A stretch of DNA of 64,000 bases from contig OZ010789.1 of the NCBI GenBank assembly GCA_963932465.1, forward strand, positions 597,647,968 through 597,711,967, read 5' to 3'. The notes under the pieces are model-generated. The model searched no databases and was not told the DNA's origin. It was given only the letters and a program-made list of their open reading frames with translations. Source of the stretch: Maratus speciosus. Its lineage: Eukaryota > Arthropoda > Arachnida > Araneae > Salticidae. The position numbers and the translations under genes are program-made. Positions 47,078 to 57,401 of the stretch are shown here, one piece after another (within the stretch, counting starts at the first letter, position 1; each line of letters opens with the position of its first letter).

Positions 47078-47901
47078 GGGGTCTATGGACTCTTATAATT
47101 GAAAAAGAAATGGAAAAACAGACAATTTTCAACATTTAATATCTTAAAATGTATATGATTTGAAAACACAATTTTTATTCGAATTAAAATAGATAAGTAC
47201 ATGCTTTCATTTCATTCATTTAAAATTTTTCAAGAAACAGAAATAGTAATTATATATAAATATAATTCTGTTTCTAGGGTGCTCCAAACTGTAAGCCATT
47301 TTTCGAACAAAAAATTGGTGTAATAACTTACGCGGATTAAAAAGTTGTATTTAGCTATTACAAATGTTTGAAATTTTCATCAGTATAATCACATGAAAAA
47401 ATATTTTTTTAAACAATAGAAATAAAATTTTAGGTTCCGTTTATACAAACTAACATGAATCATATGTTTTGAAAACTTCATGATAACATATTCAGAAGTT
47501 TTTGAGATATCCTGCGAGTTATACCGAAAAACGCCATTTGGAGAAAAATGACTTCAAAGCTTCTGAAACGCCGCTTTGGCTATTGAGATTGTACGTTTCG
47601 AATAGCCATAACTTCTGTTCTAATGGGAATTTAAAGGATACAATCACACCGAAATGTTGAGAAAAAATTAAAGTTTAACATTAACTATAAACAATTTTGA
47701 ACTATTACACCATAGATATACACCATAGTAGAATAGATATTTTAGTGTTTTTAATGTTTCAATCTGCATTAAATGTTCATACACCATTTTAACAAATGAT
47801 TTGTAGTTTTTTTACATTTCACTTATTTATATTTTAGAAGTTAAACATCCGAAAAAAATTAAGTTTTGAAATTTGTGAGACTTTAAGAGTCCTGAGACGC
47901 C
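47078..47901. mobile_element. TTAA-flanked piggyBac-type MITE, family F2
   Basis: Direct TTAA at 47074-47077 and 47902-47905. The ends are GGGGTCTATGGACTCTTATA and the reverse complement of GGCGTCTCAGGACTCTTAAA. It shares its interior with 62940-63691, for example TTCAGAAGTTTTTGAGATAT and CCATAACTTCTGTTCTAATG. It has no coding capacity. It abuts the Penelope-like remnant. Confidence 0.85.
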
Positions 47902-47909
47902 TTAAAAGA

Positions 47910-49056
47910 CATCAAATATAAATAAAAAAACATTAAGATATTGACATGTTTCGATTAGTTCACTCAATCATCACCAGAACACACAAAAACAGAAATACAA
48001 TATACATAAATTACTGGAATGCGAGATCAGTCTCTTCTATAATAATATGATTCAACCCCCTCTATATTTTCAACAACTGCCTTTTGCTCCATCTATAGTC
48101 CATTTCCCAAAGTTCTTTAACTATTTTACCCAAATATCCAGAATAGGAAATGACAACGTATCATTACATATTTTTTAACGTCTAAATTTTTTAGATATAA
48201 ACATTATTCATCTAAACAGCTCATAACGTCAAACATTTATAATCTAGATATAAACGTTTATTCCCTAAAGGTAAATCACTCATAAATAATTACTTTAATT
48301 TAGGAAAGCCATATCTCATGTGTGTTTAAATAGCTACTTAAGTGTAACATCATATTTCATTTGTTTGCGAAATAACTCTCTTTATTAAAAGTAACTGTCA
48401 TCTAATAATTGAAATATCAAGAATGTTTTTCAAGGTTATACTTTACTTTCTCGTTGGAACTGAACTTTCAATGCAGCTACACTAAGATGGAATTCAGAGT
48501 CTATCCTGACCGCACGCAACCGCACCAGTTCTTGGATTGCTGAGATATATCGTTATGCTAGTACGACTATCTATCATTGTACCAGCGCACCAGGGTATCT
48601 CAACCCTGCTAACCATCAAGTGTAATTCATACAAATTGTTAATAGACAGATTTTTCATGTTCATTCTGGTGATCAATTCTTCTATTTTACGCAAAACCAT
48701 ATCGAAACTGACCATGCATATATTTCAATCGATTCCCTTACAAATAGTTGTAAATAACAATCAGATCTATAAATCAATTTACTTCCATTGAATAGGATGT
48801 TGATATTCTCTTTTTCAACAAATCCTGATAAGGCCGTATTTCCCCTATTATGTTTTATACCTGCAACATGTTCCTTACATCTAATACTGAATTTCCTTTG
48901 GGTCATACCTACATAATAATTTGTAATAGCCCTCTTCATAATAAGTGCAATAATGTATACTCCTGTAAGGTCAGCCTTATCAACACGAACAATTTTTGTG
49001 CTTAAAATCGTCATTAATTTCGGAGGAGGCGTCACAATTAAACTAAAACCATACAC
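47910..49056 (-). mobile_element. Penelope-like retroelement, 3' remnant
   Basis: The minus strand encodes a GIY-YIG nuclease fragment, followed by AT-rich 3' sequence ending near 47950 with a GATGATTGAGTGAACTAATC-type phrase. The reverse transcriptase that precedes the nuclease in these elements is not present, and the segment upstream of 49056 shows no similarity to it. This fits the usual 5' truncation of Penelope-like elements. Confidence 0.55.
48494..49056 (-). pseudogene. GIY-YIG endonuclease, Penelope-type, broken
   Basis: The frame 49056-48682 (124 codons) contains GVYII (residues 32-36) and YYVGMTQRKFSIRCKEH (47-63): the GIY and YIG motifs, then the conserved arginine (R59) and histidine (H63). 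The conserved glutamate-containing helix follows as VRESIEIYA. This nuclease nicks target DNA for Penelope-like retroelement insertion. After the glutamate the frame shifts into a second frame (48715-48494) that continues with LRKIEELI and similar. The reverse transcriptase domain and the cysteines often found between the GIY and YIG motifs are absent. It is not functional as it stands. A stand-alone GIY-YIG protein is less likely given the frameshift and surroundings. Confidence 0.7.
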
Positions 49057-49405
49057 TTAAAAGAAAAAAAAAACTATAAACTCAATGAAACAATGATGAT
49101 AATTCGTAATAACCCTTTTCATATTAACTTTACTATCAATTTTATTTTCAATAACACTTATGTTCATTTTATTAATAAAGTTTTATATTAATTTACCATT
49201 TAATTTTCAAAAATAATGGTGATGGCATTTTAGTATTAATAGGTATAATATTATGGGTATTTGTAGTGTGCATCAATAACAATAATAAATAAAAAACCTG
49301 TAAGAAAAATCATGCGTTAAGCATAGATTATGAAACACTTTCCAACACTTCCTGAATGCTTTAACAAGGCATCGTAATTTAGGGAAATAACGTAAATAAG
49401 ATAAC
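49057..49405. other. Spacer with dispersed repeat D1, copy 2
   Basis: 49303-49352 repeats the D1 phrase of 21686-21735 (AAGCATAGATTATGAAACAC). Nothing else is recognised. Confidence 0.5.
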
Positions 49406-49629
49406 TGTTGGAATACAACGTCCATTTTATCTTACCCATTTCTTTCAGCGCATGCGCGTACAGTGACGTTTCTCTAAATCCGGTCGGCGAGCGAGATTAT
49501 TCAGTTCTATTAAAACATGTCAGTGCTTAGTCGCACTTAAGCTATGTATATATTTTTGTCTTCGCGTTAGCATTAATAAATGTTTATGTCAAGCTCTTCT
49601 GCTAACTCTGAGTGCCCCCAAAACCAACA
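49406..49629 (+). repeat. Copia 5' LTR
   Basis: It starts TGTTGGAATA and ends CCAACA, the typical inverted TG..CA ends. AATAAA lies at about 49576. No second LTR is seen in the window. Confidence 0.75.
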
Positions 49630-49631
49630 AA

Positions 49632-49646
49632 GGTTATGGGTACCAG
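49632..49646 (+). promoter_or_regulatory. Copia-type primer binding site
   Basis: GGTTATGGGTACCAG, two bases from the LTR end. Drosophila copia uses GGTTATGGGCCCAG, complementary to an internal part of initiator tRNA-Met; here there are small changes in the middle. Confidence 0.65.
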
Positions 49647-49797
49647 AGACTTTACTCACTGCGCTGTAAATAGCAGAAATTATTTTTTATTCCAACTTTC
49701 GAATCGTAAAGTCTTAAGCCTAAAGCGAAACTAAGAACTCTTCTATGTTCTGTCATTAACTGTTTTGATTTGTGGCTGCGAAATATTCTGCCAAATT

Positions 49798-50289
49798 ATG
49801 TCTCATGTTACGACAATTGAGAAGATCGGCAAAGATAATTTTGATAGCTGGAAGCTTCAAATCGAAGCAGTATTAATAAAAAATGACCATCAGGATTATG
49901 TAAACGGCAAAGAAGAGAAACCGGCCGAAGGTAGTGCAGATGAAAAGCTCCAGGCTGATCAAAAAGCTCGTGCTGATATAATTCTGGCCATAAATCCTAG
50001 TGAATTGTGTCACATTAAGCATTGTGCGACTTCAAATTCTGTATCGAATAAATTGAAAGAAGTTTATGAATCTAAATGCCCCGCAAAGAAGGCAACTCTG
50101 TTAAAACAGCTTCTGTTTCGAAAGATGAGTGTTACTGAAACTATGTCTGGACATTTAAATATCTTTTTTGAAATTGTTGATAAATTAAAAGAAATGGAAA
50201 TAGAAATTGCGGATGATTTGTTATCAATTCTTCTACTCTACACTGTTGCTGAGAATTTCAAAAATTTTAGATGCCCTATAGAATCGTGA
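49798..50289 (+). pseudogene. gag: Copia gag (capsid-like) fragment
   Basis: I chose the ATG at 49798 (MSHVTTIEKIGKDNFDSWK) because family members begin a few residues before the conserved L-x-G-x-N-[FY]-x-x-W segment; an upstream in-frame ATG at 49765 adds 11 unlikely residues. The next ~150 residues carry the usual copia gag features: helical stretches, the ALWxxL-like region replaced by SVSNKLKEVYES, and LLKQLLFRKM followed by GHLNIFFEIVDKLKEM. A TGA at 50287-50289 ends the frame early. Homologous residues continue beyond it (DELPKPDSLKIKMLEE), so the stop is a mutation. The frame then shifts before the CCHC knuckle. Confidence 0.85.
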
Positions 50290-50471
50290 GATGAGTTACC
50301 TAAGCCCGATTCGTTGAAAATTAAGATGCTAGAAGAATGGGAATTGGAAGAAAAGGAAAAACGACTCATGATTCACAAAATGCCTATTATATAGAAAACA
50401 AAAGAAATAATCAAAAACTGAAGAAAAATAAAAAACGGAAAACTAATCCGAATAAAACTTTTCTAGCGTAA

Positions 50472-51302
50472 AGAAATTATCGTAATTTCAAGTGCAATTA
50501 TTGTTCAAAAATCGGACATAAAGCTAACGAATGTAGAAAGAAAATAGCTGACAGAAAGCTTGCATCTTTAAATAAAGGGAATCAATATTCAATTATTAGC
50601 TATGAAGAACCGGTTAGTATGGCATTTAACGACGTATATCATCAGCCTACTGCATGGTGTTTAGACAGCGGTTGTACATCTCACGTGTGCAAAAATCGAA
50701 ATTTATTTACAGAATTTTATCCTCGTGAGAATTCTACAATAAAGCTTATGGTTGATAAAACAGCAAAAACCACAGGAATAGGAAAAGTTCTTATTACAGT
50801 ACCTAACGGTATTGGGACTACTAATCTCACACTTAAGAACGTTCTGTGTGTACCTCAGTTAAAATGGAACTTTATTTCAACGTCAAAAGCAACGGCTAAT
50901 AATCGTTCTGTGCTTTTTAAAGAACGATATGCTAAAATAATTGAGCCTAATGGTTCTATACTAGTACAAGCTGTTCGTCAAGGTGATTTATATTATGTAC
51001 ATCCAATCATCGAAAGAGCTGCAATAGCAAAGGTAAGTGATTTTGTAAAATGGCATTTAAAGTTAGGACATTTAAATGAGTCTGATTTAAAGAAACTTAA
51101 ATTTAATAATATGGTTAGAAATTTAAATTTGAATGATGATGAGTCTCTTAAAGATTGTAAAGTTTGCATTCAAGGTAAACAAACTGTCCGCCATTATCCT
51201 AAACAATCAAATTTTCAAAGTAATGATCTATTGTTTCGGATTCATTCAGACCTGTATGGTCCCATGAAGCCCTTCCCATGGAGAATCGTGATATTTTGTT
51301 AA
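50472..51302 (+). pseudogene. pol: Copia gag-pol: knuckle, protease, integrase N-half
   Basis: This frame is open from 50472, ahead of its first ATG (50619). A CCHC nucleic-acid-binding knuckle (CNYCSKIGHKANEC, C-x2-C-x4-H-x4-C) is at 50493-50534. The aspartic protease motif DSG is at 50664-50672 in WCLDSGCTSHVC. The integrase zinc-binding module starts WHLKLGHL (H-x5-H, from 51054) and closes with CKVC (51156-51167). The first catalytic aspartate is in HSDLYGP (51249-51251). A frameshift follows at about 51270-51300; the other frame continues YFVNFIDDKSRYIEV, with the second catalytic aspartate, to LRTDK at about 51440. The glutamate of the D-D-E triad, reverse transcriptase and RNase H are lost. 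Confidence 0.9.
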
Positions 51303-51446
51303 TTTTATTGATGATAAATCACGTTACATTGAAGTTAGTTTTCTTAAAACCAAGGATGAGGTTAAAAATGTATTTATTAAATACAAAGCAGCAGTCGAAA
51401 ACCGACTAGGAAAGAAAATAAAATTCCTTCGTACAGATAAAAATTT

Positions 51447-51515
51447 CTCAAAAATATATTTTTTTGTGATAAATGCATGCAATAACGCATATAATGTACC
51501 CTTGAGTAATAAAAA
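51447..51515 (+). mobile_element. F1 element fragment fused to copia
   Basis: TTCTCAAAAATA, then TTTTTTTGTGATAAATGCAT and GCATATAATGTACCCTTGA match the internal unit of the F1 element at 3170-3250 in the same orientation. The fusion truncates copia integrase. Neither F1 end is visible; a TTAA at 51554-51557 preceded by CCCCAACCACC could be a decayed end. Confidence 0.7.
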
Positions 51516-51659
51516 AAATATTCCATTTTTTGGAGAATTTTTAGCCCCAACCACCTTAAGCGTTTGTACGGTGTCCTCTGAATTTAAACACAAGTATTTT
51601 CCAAAAGTTTTGTCTGCCTTATTTAATCTCACAAAAATAAAGCAGAATTTTTTATTTTA

Positions 51660-53180
51660 ATCATTGGTATTGAAATTCAAAGGACCATAGAAACGCTGAA
51701 CCATAACAAATCCCCTGTTCATGGAGTGAAAAATCACAATTTTAATAAGTAACATTTTTTTATTAAATTAAATTAAATGTTTGCGACAATATTAATATTT
51801 TTCATGAAAACTGAGATTTTTGTTTTAAGCAATAGATACAAATATAACTCATTAACAATGTAAAAATTATTGTTTTAAATAATAAAATGCTGATTTATAC
51901 CTCTGTACGCTTAATTGTAATCCTTGCCTAATACTTACAAATATATATTTAATAATAATTATGTAAACATTGCATATATTAAGCAAGTTAATAATTACAT
52001 AGTTGTAATGATGAGCCCTAAATCGATAAGGTAAACGGAAATTTTGAGATAATTAGATTGAATTAAATCAATGACAGATTTCTGTCATTAAGGTAAAACT
52101 AACCGTTTACATTCAATAACAATCGAAAAACAATATCAGTGACATCTTCGCACAAATCAATAATGAATATCGTTGAAGAAGTAGATCGATATTCTATAAT
52201 AGGTCGATTTCTTTCACTAATCATTTAACCTTTAAAGATAAATTTAATGAATGATTTTGAAGTAATGAAGGAAATAAGCGCAATTCTAAAATGATATGTA
52301 TATTGTAAGTAAATTAAATTTAGTAGAAACTCTTTAGTAGACTCAGTTTAAAGAATATTACGTTTCCTCTAAAGTAAAAGTCGCAATATAGAAAATTCGT
52401 TAAATCGAAATTCTATGAATCATGATTGTCAATTGAGAAACTTTGTTCATCCTTTTATATCTGTTTCAAATAGTAAGATTTAAAGTGTTAATAGTTGCTG
52501 GTTGGTATTTTTTACATTAAAATATTAATATTTTTTTATCAAATAAAAAGAATAAAGTTTAAAAAACATGTTTCGAAAGTTGCAGCACAAAATTAAATTA
52601 ATCCATAATATGACTTTGAATACACTTTTGACAAAATGAATTAAACGAATTAAATGAATTTGACAAAATGAATAAAATTGTTCAAATTTTTGAAGTGCTT
52701 AAATTAAATTTTCAGAGAAACCTTCTACGAATTGAAAAACGCTATCATTTGAGATTTCTTGAATATAAAATAAATATCGCTCACGCGAAAGAAAAGTGAC
52801 ATATCTCAACAAAAGTAAATTTCACAGGATAGGCCAAAAAAAATTTGCCTAATTTCACTCTAATATGAAATTATAGCCCTTGGCTCTGCATACAGGAATA
52901 AAAACATTCATAAAAGTGTAAAAACCATAAGAATGAATACATAGGATGAGGTTTGGACGTTTGGATGATTTTACCTCCCCATGCAATCCACCCCTCTTCT
53001 GCAGTCACAAATGGACATATAGCGTAATATAGTGATATTCCATATAAATACAACTAATGAAACTTTTTGTGCTGTAAGACTGAATTATGAAAGACATATT
53101 AGTGGAATAAAACGCAAAATGTATTTTTGCGAGATGTGTCACCTGTCTTGCGGGTGAGCGATATAAAGTAAAGTATACAG
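51660..53180. other. AT-rich intergenic DNA, no gene
   Basis: No recognised gene or bounded element. A word related to ACAAAATGAATTAAAYGAA repeats at 52635-52680. Confidence 0.4.
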
Positions 53181-53185
53181 CAAGA

Positions 53186-53235
53186 AAGAAAAAAATTTGC
53201 ATCAAACGTAGATTATTAAAAACTTTCCAATACAT
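53186..53235 (+). repeat. Dispersed repeat D1, copy 3 (diverged)
   Basis: TTTGCATCAAACGTAGATTA followed by AAACTTTCCAATACATTC matches the D1 phrase with several changes. Confidence 0.45.
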
Positions 53236-53824
53236 TCATAATAGTGTAACAAAATTTAATTTTACCGGTTATAGAATAGAAAGATGTGCATAAACGATTT
53301 CCAAAGTGCATAAAACTTGAAAATCCAATTACTTCAAAAATCGGAAAAGCATTTGACTTTTTGGGAAAACCCTACAGATTGGTATGTATGCTACATTGCA
53401 TACTAAAATTTATGTCAGTTAGATAACACATATCGCAGTTCAAATTTTCCTCCAGCAATTCCGTAAATAAAAAGAAATGTACTTAAATTCTTCCATTCAG
53501 CCCCGTATATGATGTATCCACTGTTCAAACACTATTCTTAAAAATAAGTAAATTGCACTAATTATTGAGCACTTCCCGATCTTAAAATAGCTCCGAGTAC
53601 TTAATTCTTAAATTTGAAGAACGCATGTACTCATTTTTTGAGTACATACAGGAACTCGAAAATAAGTATGTATAGAAACACACATACACTATAAGGGAAA
53701 AAAGAAGCGAAATTACACAAAACCGACAAATCACCATTTTTAATTATGGTAATTTTGAATTGTGAAGAACTACAATTTTCGGAGTACAGAACAACGAATT
53801 TACTATTTTAGTTCTTATTTATGA

Positions 53825-53900
53825 GCCGCCCCGTGATTTGAACCCGAATCTTCCAGGTGGGAGATGAGTACTGTACTGACTGTGCTATAAGAGCAGTTAC
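53825..53900 (-). other. tRNA-like module in copy C
   Basis: Minus strand: an A-box in CTCTTATAGCACAGTCAGTA and a B-box in TTCGGGTTCAAATCACGGGG. It occupies the equivalent place to the modules at 16809 and 23180. Confidence 0.55.
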
Positions 53901-54212
53901 CCACTGCTTCCAAATGACAACTTTTATGAATCAGTGACGGAAGATCGCTAACAGCAGAGATTAATTTTTCCTTTCTTAAATATTCTAATTTCTAATAAAA
54001 CAATTTTTAAACTAAATTTTCTTCTTTAACATTTGTAATGAAATTGTAAATAAATTTGAAAAGTGTGTATTATAAATTAAAAATTATAACAAAGATAGAC
54101 ATATCTTTAAATAAAAGCTTGGAAATCCCTACTGTCAATTCGGTATAAGAAAAGGGTTTATCAGAAAACTCATATTTTTGAGCACGTAGGATTCAAACAT
54201 GAATATTAAGAT

Positions 54213-54352
54213 TAGATTAATATTAACACAATTATTCTAATTGGTGAACAAATCATATTAGATGTAAATTTCCAACTGGGCGAAAAATGTTGGAAATTTA
54301 CATCTAATATGATTTGTTCACCAATTAGAATAATTGTGTTAATATTAATCTA
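54213..54352. repeat. Perfect 64-bp inverted repeat (hairpin)
   Basis: The arms at 54213-54276 and 54289-54352 are exact reverse complements, separated by TGGGCGAAAAAT. Absence of any mismatch implies recent origin or gene conversion. Confidence 0.95.
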
Positions 54353-54479
54353 GTGTAATTTCGTATCCAGCGATTTCTGGAGTTCCTTTACCTGAGATTT
54401 ATTCTGTTGCGCTGAACCAGGTTTCAGACCAGATGCCGTAATCATCAAGGTTAGCTGGGTGAAAAATTCGACCAGAATC

Positions 54480-54553
54480 GTCCGGGATAGCTCAGATGGC
54501 AGAGCACTGGCGGCTTCAGCCAGGAGGTCCCGGGTTCGAATCCTGGTCCGTAC
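54480..54553 (+). other. tRNA-derived SINE head (tRNA pseudogene)
   Basis: It has an A-box (TAGCTCAGATGG), a D-arm GCTC..GAGC, an anticodon stem CTGGC/GCCAG, and a T-arm CCGGG-TTCGAAT-CCTGG with a B-box. The acceptor stem pairs at only about three of seven positions and the anticodon loop GGCTTCA lacks the usual U33. It is therefore a pol III promoter-bearing SINE head and not a working tRNA gene. Confidence 0.7.
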
Positions 54554-54699
54554 ATTTTTCGCCCACTTGGAAATTTACATCTAATATGAATATTAAGACT
54601 TTAAAATGCAAAATATATGTATTCATTTCTGCATACATTTATAAATCATGTATAAGTATATACAACTTCAAAGTATCATGTATTCGTTTCTGAATTAAT

Positions 54700-54912
54700 T
54701 GTACTTAAAAAAATCGAGTACAAAGAAATTTTCATTTTTAAGTAGATTAATGCTCCTTTTGAAGCAATTGTACTTAAAAAATATGAGTACATAGAAATGT
54801 TCATTTTTAAGTAGATTATTTTTAACAATGTACTTCTTTTTGAAACAATTGTACTTAAAAAAATACGAGTACATGGAAGTTCTCATTTTTAAGTAAATTA
54901 TTTTTGAGAGTG
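54700..54912 (+). repeat. ~70-80-bp tandem repeat, three copies
   Basis: GTACTTAAAAAAATNCGAGTACA..GAA followed by CATTTTTAAGTAGATTA recurs from about 54700, 54770 and 54850. The unit's end (TTTTTAACAATGTA) resembles the terminal motif of the CACTGTTAAA family. Confidence 0.75.
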
Positions 54913-55184
54913 TAGAATTTCTACACACCCCAAGTAATATGCAAAAAATATGATACATTTAAAAACGCATATCCCAACTGAAAACGTACTTGTAATATTT
55001 TTTGCCAATAGACACCGATATAACCGATTTTTTCCGTGTGACCCTGTAAATGAAAGGTAAATTATATGAACATCATTTCCGTCAGTAAGCATCGAGTGGT
55101 TCATTTAAGTGCTATATACCGGTTAATATTCTTAAATGAACCTAAAATTTGTATTACTTAATCTGCCGCGCAAGCGTTGCAAAC

Positions 55185-55500
55185 TCTGTTAGTTCCAATT
55201 TCCACCGCCATGTGACGAGCTGTGTTCTAAGCAAACCTATATGCAAACGAAACTCCGTTATTCAAATTTTCCGTAGATATATTACTCGAGGGGTTGGCGG
55301 TATGAAATAAGAATTTAAAAAAATTTGCTGAAAAGTCTTTAGTTCCACCTTCCACCGCCAGGGCAATATGTTTAATATGAACATCCGAAACGGGTACTCA
55401 ACGGTTGCGGCCCGTAAATCAGGCGTGCTTCGCGCACTCTGCACGATCTGTTAGTTCCAATTTCCATGCCCTGTAACCGCACTCTGTTCTAAACAAACCT
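55185..55500 (+). repeat. Direct repeats ~260 bp apart
   Basis: CTGTTAGTTCCAATTTCCA and the following TGTTCTAAGCAAACCT-type words occur at 55185-55238 and 55447-55500, with a partial third copy at 55340. No coding role seen. Confidence 0.7.
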
Positions 55501-57151
55501 TTTTAATGTGGTCTAATTGCTATATTTAATCGAAAGTACTTCTCCCCCACCACTCCCTGCAAATATAAAAAATACAAAATATGACTCACGTGAAAGAGTG
55601 ATTGCTTTATTTTCTCCTTTAAAAATCGATTTCACAGTCTACGCTCAAATGATTTCATATAAAATCGCACGATAATTTAAAACTGTTAATTAATGATAAT
55701 CTTCATTTGTTCTACCAATTTATTTACAGACATTAAAACACACTAAGATATCGTAGTTTAACATGCAGCAAAAAAAAAGTGTACATATCAAAAGTTTAAA
55801 GCACATATATACTCTAAAACATACATTCAAGATGGTTTAAAAATATTTTCACCTCTTTCTTACCGAGGCATCTTCAGTTGCTGATGTTTTCGTCTCTCTC
55901 TCTCGCTAGGCATTGCTTTCTAAATTTTACCTGTCATTTATCCCTATTTTTTAAATGTGTCGCCATCTATTGTGGATAATTGCGTGCAGTTGATCATTAC
56001 AAGTTTCTGATTTCGATAAGATTATTTGGCAGATTTCCAAAACAGCCGAGACATTTTTATCGGACCTATTTATCGGAAATCTGCTGAAATACGAAAGATT
56101 CTCACTCCTGTATTTGCCTTATTTACTTGTAAATTATAGATAAATAAGGATTTTTTAATGATAAAAAGATCTCGACTATAACCCCCCCCCCTACCCAACA
56201 TCTTTTGCTTTTCAAAGAGGAGGAGTGGGGGTACAATCGGGATTTTACGGTAGTTATTAGTTTATAAATTTTACTCGTATTTATGAATATGCTATTTTGA
56301 ATGGATAGCCCCATTCAAAGCATCATATACATAACTGTTTTAGAGATGGAAGTAAGCCATCATTGCAAGGTTAGAACAAATGTAACAGAAAAATTTGCAA
56401 AGTTGTTCAAGGTAATACTTTTGTATTAACAATGCATAAAAAATATTGTTGTAAACCATTTAGTAAAATAATATATAACACTTATTGCATTTTAGAAAAC
56501 ATTAAATTTATTTAAAGTACAAATGAACGTAAACGAGCTTGTTGCTCTTTATGTATTTGCTGAAAGATGTGTTTGTGGAAGTTTCAATACAAAATAAACT
56601 TTGTGTGAGGAAAATATCTTCTATTTCAGGAAAATTGCAGATAATGGAACTTACATTATTTCTCATTAAGTTAACTGAAAGAAACAGAATCACAGAATGA
56701 TTATTGGGGCACTTATGAATTGCTCATATCTGCCCCCAAATAGTCTGTTCACAAGTGCCCCACATTGATGCTTTTATTAAATTGATAAATCATTAACATT
56801 TTTCAATTTTAGAAGAAAAAGAACTGTATCAAAAATGCTTATTAGTATTCATAGTATATGTTAAAACACTGAAATTCAAATAAATGAATAAATAAATAAA
56901 GTTATTCGCTTATTAAATTGGAACAAAGCTTTCACTTTTGAGATCTAAAAACAGTGTTTTGGCTACAGAGGACAAATAAAATGTCAAAGAGCTTCAAACA
57001 ATTTTTACCATATGTCTACAGGTGCTATCATCTTTAGTAATTTTTTTCAAATAAAAAAACTTGTAATAACAATCGAAAAATTGGGATGTTCACATGTGCC
57101 CCTATCTCCCCTATTCGTTAATTGCAGCCGGAATTTGGAGAAAATTACATA
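55501..57151. other. Intergenic; possible pogo-like end
   Basis: No gene. TGTTCACAWGTGCCCC occurs at about 56746-56761 and 57089-57104, the second followed by TATCTCCCCTA, the form of a pogo-like terminus (compare TAGGGGAGAGTAGCC at 32054). A matching opposite end was not found. A C-run lies at 56181-56189. Confidence 0.35.
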
Positions 57152-57349
57152 CAGGCATCCCACGACTTACATGCGTAATGCGTTCCGCAAACTTTTGCGT
57201 AACTTGAATTTTATGCAAGTTGAATTTTTAAATTGATTAGGTAGAATTTCGTAAGAAACTGCAATATTTATTACATATATATATAAATATTAACGGGTGA
57301 TGATACTTTTTACTTGGAATTTAGCACAGTATCTTATTTGTGAATATAA

Positions 57350-57401
<52 letters not shown>

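Larger units (their letters stand above)
49406..51440 (+). mobile_element. Ty1/copia retrotransposon, 5' half
   Basis: In order: a 5' LTR (49406-49629), a primer binding site like that of copia (49632-49646), gag, CCHC knuckle, protease, and the first part of integrase. Similarity ends at about 51440, just before the third catalytic residue of integrase, where the sequence joins a fragment of family F1. Reverse transcriptase, RNase H and the 3' LTR are missing from the window. Frameshifts and stops mark it as inactive. Confidence 0.85.
54212..54585 (+). mobile_element. SINE-like composite with perfect hairpin and tRNA head
   Basis: Flanked by a 13-bp direct repeat, ATGAATATTAAGA, at 54199-54211 and 54586-54598, typical of retroposed SINEs. 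It starts with a 64-bp perfect inverted repeat (54213-54276 and 54289-54352, loop 12 nt), has a tRNA-like head near its 3' part (54480-54553), and ends with CGCCCACTTGGAAATTTACA, which is itself an inverted copy of part of the hairpin. The unusual order (hairpin upstream of the tRNA head) suggests a rearranged or foldback SINE. Confidence 0.6.
53697..54912. mobile_element. CACTGTTAAA family, degenerate copy C
   Basis: The left end TA|CACTATAAGGG..GAAATTACAC (53697 on) matches copies A and B, as do the minus-strand tRNA-like module (53825-53900) and the body at 53985-54135 (AAACTAAATTTTCTTCTTTA and GGAAATCCCTACTG). Similarity to A and B stops near 54140. The right boundary is uncertain: GAGAGTG|TA at 54906-54914 has the form of an end. 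A hairpin/SINE composite lies inside (54212-54585). Confidence 0.5.

Noticed and set aside
54480..54553. A functional tRNA gene
   Set aside because: The acceptor stem pairs at only about three positions and position 33 is not T; it sits inside a retroposed unit with a target duplication.
53697..54912. A complete third copy of the tRNA-bearing TA element
   Set aside because: Only the left end and first ~450 bp match; the right end assignment rests on a short GAGAGTG-TA and stays uncertain, so it was listed at low confidence only.
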